Assembly: GCF_016908785.1 (NCBI RefSeq) | Contig: NZ_JAFBEO010000002.1 | Span: 248,001-312,000 of the forward strand | Origin: Weissella uvarum | GTDB lineage: Bacteria; Bacillota; Bacilli; Lactobacillales; Lactobacillaceae | Reading direction: 5' to 3' | Length of the DNA: 64,000 nt | Translations under genes and position numbers: made by a program | Shown: piece after piece, positions 60,928-64,000 of the stretch | Position numbering within the stretch: the stretch's first letter is position 1 | How the letters are laid out: each line of letters begins with the position of its first letter | Notes under the pieces: model-generated | What the model was told of the DNA's origin: nothing | Databases searched by the model: none | Seen by the model: only the letters and a program-made list of their open reading frames with translations

Positions 60928-61001
60928 GAATCATTAGCTCAGTTGGTTAGAGCAGACGGCTCATAACCGTCCGGTCGTTGGTTCGAGTCCAACATGATTC
61001 A
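60928..61001 (+). tRNA. tRNA with CAT anticodon (Met, or Ile2 if lysidine-modified)
   Basis: A perfect 7-bp acceptor stem (GAATCAT/ATGATTC), D arm GCTCAGTTGGTTAGAGC, anticodon arm GACGG-CTCATAA-CCGTC and T arm GTTGG-TTCGAGT-CCAAC. CCA is not encoded. The anticodon arm is like that of bacterial tRNA-Ile(CAU), so identity between elongator Met and Ile2 is open. Confidence 0.92.
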
Positions 61002-61015
61002 TTTGCAATAAAAAA

Positions 61016-61033
61016 GCCCCACCGAAGTGGAGC
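61016..61033 (-). terminator. Terminator of the Fst-like toxin gene
   Basis: On the - strand, GCTCCAC-TTCG-GTGGGGC followed by TTTTTTATTG. It lies directly after the toxin stop and next to the tRNA end. Confidence 0.8.
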
Positions 61034-61039
61034 AAAACA

Positions 61040-61144
61040 CTACTTACGTAAGTAACGTTTAATTGCGTCAATGATGAACGGCGCTAAAACCGATACGATC
61101 AATGACAAGATAGCTGTAAATACAGCATTTGCGAAATACAACAA
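61040..61144 (-). CDS. Fst/Ldr-like type I toxin
   Basis: A 34-residue peptide starting at the TTG at 61144: (M)LYFANAVFTAILSLIVSVL then APFIIDAIKRYLRK. GGGAGG is 9 bases upstream. A single hydrophobic helix with an Ala-Pro pair and a basic tail is the Fst/TxpA-type toxin layout. It has a 5' UTR hairpin (GCGTC...GACGC) and its own terminator, features usual for type I toxin mRNAs. Confidence 0.72.
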   Translation of the reverse strand: MLYFANAVFTAILSLIVSVLAPFIIDAIKRYLRK

Positions 61145-61186
61145 TTTGAAGTACCTCCCATCTAGCGTCGTTTGTGATCGTGACGC

Positions 61187-61215
61187 CAAATAGATGTATA
61201 CATGAATAATTGCAA
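61187..61215 (-). promoter_or_regulatory. Candidate weak promoter of the toxin gene
   Basis: On the - strand, TTGCAA (61210-61215), 17-base spacer, TATTTG (61187-61192). The -35 lies in the tail of the preceding unit's terminator. The -10 match is poor. Confidence 0.4.
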
Positions 61216-61286
61216 AATAAAAACCATTCAGGCGATCACTCCCAAATGGTTTAAGAACAAGAGGTACCCCACTTGCCGTATTTCGT
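61213..61286 (-). ncRNA. Small transcription unit B, candidate toxin antisense RNA
   Basis: Promoter on the - strand: TTGCAA (61315-61320), 16 bases, TATAAT (61293-61298). End: hairpin AAACCATT...AATGGTTT followed by TTTTTATTTTGC. About 74 nt. Its TGGGGTACCTC (61261-61271) can pair over 11 positions (two G-U) with GAGGTACTTCA at the toxin RBS (61147-61157). Confidence 0.6.
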
Positions 61287-61317
61287 AAGTCAATTATAAC
61301 ATTAATGCTTATATTTG

Positions 61318-61389
61318 CAAAATAAAAACCACTCGGGCGTCCATTCCTAAGTGGTTTAATCAGAGATAACGAAAGCTATCTCAACTCGT
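61318..61389 (-). ncRNA. Small transcription unit A
   Basis: Promoter on the - strand: TTGCAA (61418-61423), 16 bases, TATAAT (61396-61401). Contains hairpin GAGATA...TATCTC and ends in AAACCACT...AGTGGTTT plus TTTTTATTTTGC. Same layout as unit B. No open reading frame. Confidence 0.6.
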
Positions 61390-61424
61390 ACCTAAATTAT
61401 ACCATTGAAAATTATAATTGCAAA

Positions 61425-61489
61425 ATAAAAAGCGCATATCCCCCTCGCCGGCAAGCTAATGGATATACGCTCCCACAGGATTACTCCCG
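61425..61489 (-). ncRNA. Small transcription unit D
   Basis: Promoter on the - strand: TTTAAA (61519-61524), 17 bases, TATAAT (61496-61501). Ends in hairpin AGCGTATATCC...GGATATGCGCT with TTTTTATTTTGC. First unit of the tandem series leading to the toxin gene. Confidence 0.5.
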
Positions 61490-61564
61490 TTTGATATTAT
61501 ATCAGACCCGAGTACGTCTTTAAACTACTCAATTTTTAAAAGGAAAGGTTAGGTTTAAATTAAC

Positions 61565-62623
61565 ATGGCTACAAAGAGAGGAAAAACATGGCAAGCTTAT
61601 ATTAGCTACACTACTCCTAACGGCGAACACAAACGAGAAAGGAAAAGCGGATTTAAAACAAAAGCAGCGGCGACAGCATACGAAGCAGAAAGATTGACTG
61701 AAATTCAAAATGGTAAATTTAATTCAGACAATACGTTGTTTACTGAATATTATGATCACTGGCTTGATAGTCACTTCAAACAGCAATTAAAGACTCAAAC
61801 AATTTCTAATCATTTGAGTACACAAAAGATTGTTCATAAATATTTTAAGAATTTTTATTTACAAGAAATTACACGAAAGGATATTCAAGAGTTTGTTAAT
61901 AAATTTTCGGAAACACATCAAGCAAGCACAACTAAGCAAACACTAATTCGTTTATCCATGCCTTTGAAAGAAGCATTTAACGACGGAATTATAAAAACAA
62001 ATCCAACTTCAAATATTAAAATTCCAAATATAAAGAATGAAGTCAAAAGCATTAACTACCTTGAAACTGATGATATGAATAAAATTCTAACTTATATAGA
62101 AAAAAATGATATTACTCCACAACGTTTTTCTATCTATATCTCATTACTCTCTGGTATGCGTTTAGGTGAAATTTTAGCCTTAACTTATGATTCAATCGAC
62201 TTGGACAATAAAACCATCTCTATTACTCAAAATAAGACAAATCAGTACCCTTTTGAATATGTGACGCCCAAAACGCCATCATCAATCAGAACCATTGTAA
62301 TGCCAGATAAATTCTTTGTTCAATTAGATCGTTATAAAGATAAATACCCCAAAACAGACATTCACTTTCTTGGAGATAAACATGAACAAAATTACTATAC
62401 TCGTGAATTAAAAAATATTATAAAGGAAACTGGAACAAAACAAATTACATTCCACGGTCTTAGACACACACATGCAAGTTATCTAATTAATAACGGCGTT
62501 GACGTTGCCTATGTGAGTGAACGTTTAGGACACAGTAATATTTCTATTACTCAGCGAACATATTTCCACCTTCTTCAAGATAAAAGGAACGAAGAAAATG
62601 ATAAAACCATGGCCCTTTTTTAG
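61565..62623 (+). CDS. int: Tyrosine integrase
   Basis: A 352-residue site-specific recombinase. It has an N-terminal AP2-like arm-binding domain, a core-binding SAM-like domain (about 60-150) and a catalytic domain with Arg in SGMRLGEI, HGLRHTHASYL (His-x-x-Arg) and the nucleophile Tyr in RTYFHLL. Its stop is 125 bases from the attR core, with four arm-type repeats between. Confidence 0.96.
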   Translation: MATKRGKTWQAYISYTTPNGEHKRERKSGFKTKAAATAYEAERLTEIQNGKFNSDNTLFTEYYDHWLDSHFKQQLKTQTISNHLSTQKIVHKYFKNFYLQEITRKDIQEFVNKFSETHQASTTKQTLIRLSMPLKEAFNDGIIKTNPTSNIKIPNIKNEVKSINYLETDDMNKILTYIEKNDITPQRFSIYISLLSGMRLGEILALTYDSIDLDNKTISITQNKTNQYPFEYVTPKTPSSIRTIVMPDKFFVQLDRYKDKYPKTDIHFLGDKHEQNYYTRELKNIIKETGTKQITFHGLRHTHASYLINNGVDVAYVSERLGHSNISITQRTYFHLLQDKRNEENDKTMALF

Positions 62624-62631
62624 TGACAATT

Positions 62632-62680
62632 TGTGGCAAAAATGTGGCAAAAATAATTATATGTGGCAAAATGTGGCAAA
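62632..62680 (+). promoter_or_regulatory. Integrase arm-type sites, right end
   Basis: Four direct copies of TGTGGCAAA (62632, 62643, 62662, 62672), all in the same orientation as the two near attL. Confidence 0.75.
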
Positions 62681-62747
62681 TTTTTCCAACTTTTTACCAC
62701 TAAAAACCACTAAATACATCTATCAAAAGAAAAAGAAAAACGCTGGT

Positions 62748-62823
62748 ACAACAGCGTTTAGGCCGTCATGCCAGCGTTTAGATTGAAGTATAATTACTTC
62801 AAACCATACTTCTTGTTGAACTT
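62748..62823. repeat. attR core (76-bp direct repeat)
   Basis: Identical to 21434-21509. It forms the 3' end of the intact rpmE2 (last nine residues and stop) and its terminator, so the phage restores the gene on integration. Confidence 0.95.
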
Positions 62824-63036
62824 GTCCACAGCACCATCTGCAGTAGTAAACTTTTGCTTACCAGTGTAGAAAGGATGTGAATCTGAAGTGATTTCAACAC
62901 GAATCATTGGGTAAGTGTTACCCTCGTATTCGATTGTTTCATCAGAAGTACGAGTTGAACCAGTCAATAGCTTGTAACCAGTAGTTGAGTCAACGAATAC
63001 CACTTGGTGGTATTCTGGATGAATATTAGGCTTCAT
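62794..63036 (-). CDS. rpmE2: 50S ribosomal protein L31 type B
   Basis: An 80-residue L31, the zinc-free type B form (no CxxC motifs). [28 protein letters not shown] and [22 protein letters not shown] are characteristic. AAGGAG precedes the ATG. Its 3' end is the prophage attachment site; the protein remains complete because the phage copy supplies the last ten codons. Confidence 0.96.
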   Translation of the reverse strand: MKPNIHPEYHQVVFVDSTTGYKLLTGSTRTSDETIEYEGNTYPMIRVEITSDSHPFYTGKQKFTTADGAVDKFNKKYGLK

Positions 63037-63164
63037 TTTGAACTTCTCCTTATCGCCCTAACACATTCGTGATAGAGTCAGTTTTATATTTAAGATAACT
63101 AAATTATAATACCATATTTGCCAAACTTTTGATAGTGTTTTAGCTGGTTTTTAACGAGAAATCG

Positions 63165-64000
63165 TTATTTTTCGTCATCATCACCGGTATTCAAGACGGC
63201 CATGAAGGCTTCTTGTGGCACATCAACCGCACCAACAGACTTCATTCGTTTCTTACCACGCTTTTGCTTATCAAGTAGCTTAGCACGACGATCAGGGTCA
63301 CCTGTATGAATCTTTGAGGTAACATCCTTACGGTAGGCCTTAACCGTTGAACGCGCAATAATCTTTGATCCAATTGCTGCTTGAATTGGCACTTCGAAAT
63401 TACGACGTGGAATGATTTCCTTCAACTTTGAAGTAATCACACGCGCACGTGCTTGCGCAAAGTCAGCGTGCACAATAAAGCTCAAGGCGTCGACCTTTTC
63501 ACCATTCAATAAGATATCAACTTTAACCAAGTTCGATGGACGATAACCATCTAAGTCATAGTCCAATGACGCATAACCACGTGTTGATGACTTCAACTTA
63601 TCAAAGAAATCAAAAATGATTTCAGAAAGTGGAATATAGTACTTCACGTTCACACGTTGCTTATCCAAATATTCCATTGTGTTAAATTCACCACGCTTGC
63701 TTTGCGCCAATTCCATAACGGTACCCACATAGTCTTCAGGCACCATGATTTGTGCTAATACATATGGTTCCTCAATCGACTTGATTTCAGACGCATCGGG
63801 CATATCAGCCGGATTTGAAACCTCTACCATATCACCACCGGTCGTGTACGCATGGTACGTTACAGATGGTGCCGTCGTAATCAAATCTAGGTCGAATTCA
63901 CGCTCAAGACGTTCTTGAATAACGTCCATGTGCAACAAGCCTAAGAACCCTGTACGGAAACCAAAACCAAGTGCCTGCGATGTTTCTGGCTCAAATTCAA
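63165..64000 (-). CDS. lepA: Elongation factor 4 (LepA), partial
   Basis: The C-terminal 277 residues of the back-translocating GTPase LepA; the N-terminal GTPase domains lie beyond the right edge. Visible: [30 protein letters not shown], the domain V region, and the LepA-specific C-terminal domain ([22 protein letters not shown] in two blocks, [25 protein letters not shown]). Confidence 0.96.
   Translation of the reverse strand, partial: EFEPETSQALGFGFRTGFLGLLHMDVIQERLEREFDLDLITTAPSVTYHAYTTGGDMVEVSNPADMPDASEIKSIEEPYVLAQIMVPEDYVGTVMELAQSKRGEFNTMEYLDKQRVNVKYYIPLSEIIFDFFDKLKSSTRGYASLDYDLDGYRPSNLVKVDILLNGEKVDALSFIVHADFAQARARVITSKLKEIIPRRNFEVPIQAAIGSKIIARSTVKAYRKDVTSKIHTGDPDRRAKLLDKQKRGKKRMKSVGAVDVPQEAFMAVLNTGDDDEK

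Larger units (their letters stand above)
21434..62747. mobile_element. Complete temperate prophage, siphovirus type, integrated at rpmE2
   Basis: A 41.3-kb element between an exact 76-bp direct repeat. It has a tyrosine integrase beside the right end, lysogeny genes on the + strand, and early, replication, packaging, head, tail and lysis genes in normal order on the - strand. No obvious gene breaks are seen in the structural modules, so it may be inducible. Confidence 0.95.

Overview
The window comes from a low-GC Gram-positive lactic acid bacterium. A Weissella-like heterofermentative member of the Lactobacillaceae is my best guess, but nothing here fixes the genus. Supporting signs are a PyrR-attenuated pyr operon, a T-box in front of an NhaC-type transporter, an R-specific alcohol dehydrogenase of the Lactobacillus brevis type, AGGAGG ribosome binding sites and the overall gene repertoire.

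Left chromosomal flank (1 to about 19 kb). This holds carA (cut by the window edge), pyrR with its attenuator, rluD, an EbsA-like membrane protein, an RNase HI-like gene, a TetR/hydrolase pair sharing a 20-bp palindromic operator, msrB, nhaC with a T-box leader, a D-Ala-D-Ala carboxypeptidase, a nitroreductase, an M32 carboxypeptidase, an amino-acid permease and stress genes (GlsB/YeaQ-like, CsbD). Redox genes follow (quinone oxidoreductase, SDR alcohol dehydrogenase, 3-hydroxyacyl-CoA dehydrogenase). Three tandem paralogues encode small charged helical proteins. A short AT-rich accessory segment (19.1-21.2 kb) with a Panacea/DUF4065 antitoxin-like gene lies just outside the prophage.

Prophage (21,434-62,747; 41.3 kb). 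It is bounded by an exact 76-bp direct repeat that contains the last ten codons and the terminator of rpmE2 (ribosomal protein L31 type B). The complete rpmE2 and lepA lie to the right. It is a siphovirus-type temperate phage. Integrase, CI-like repressor and ImmA-like protein are on the + strand at the right end. The early, replication, packaging, head, tail, baseplate and lysis genes run leftward on the - strand. Replication uses a RecA-like ATPase, a DUF669 protein, a primase, an SF3 helicase and RusA, with an iteron-rich putative origin at 51.88-52.12 kb. Packaging and head genes are HNH, P27-type TerS, TerL, portal, prohead protease and HK97-type capsid. The tail module includes a GGGUUUA -1 frameshift site between the two chaperone reading frames. 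Lysis uses a holin and a GH25 endolysin.

Accessory cargo is rich. At 44.3-47.7 kb are a promoter-led cassette (ART-like protein, small protein, SecB-like chaperone, membrane protein), a NEAT-like secreted protein and two tRNA-like genes. At 57.9 kb is a Tad2/DUF2829 family protein, an anti-Thoeris candidate. At 61.0-61.5 kb is an Fst-like 34-residue toxin gene behind three tandem small transcription units, one of which could pair with the toxin ribosome binding site. Many genes shorter than 60 codons with good ribosome binding sites were found by reading the sequence. All functional names rest on motif recognition from memory; no database search was run.
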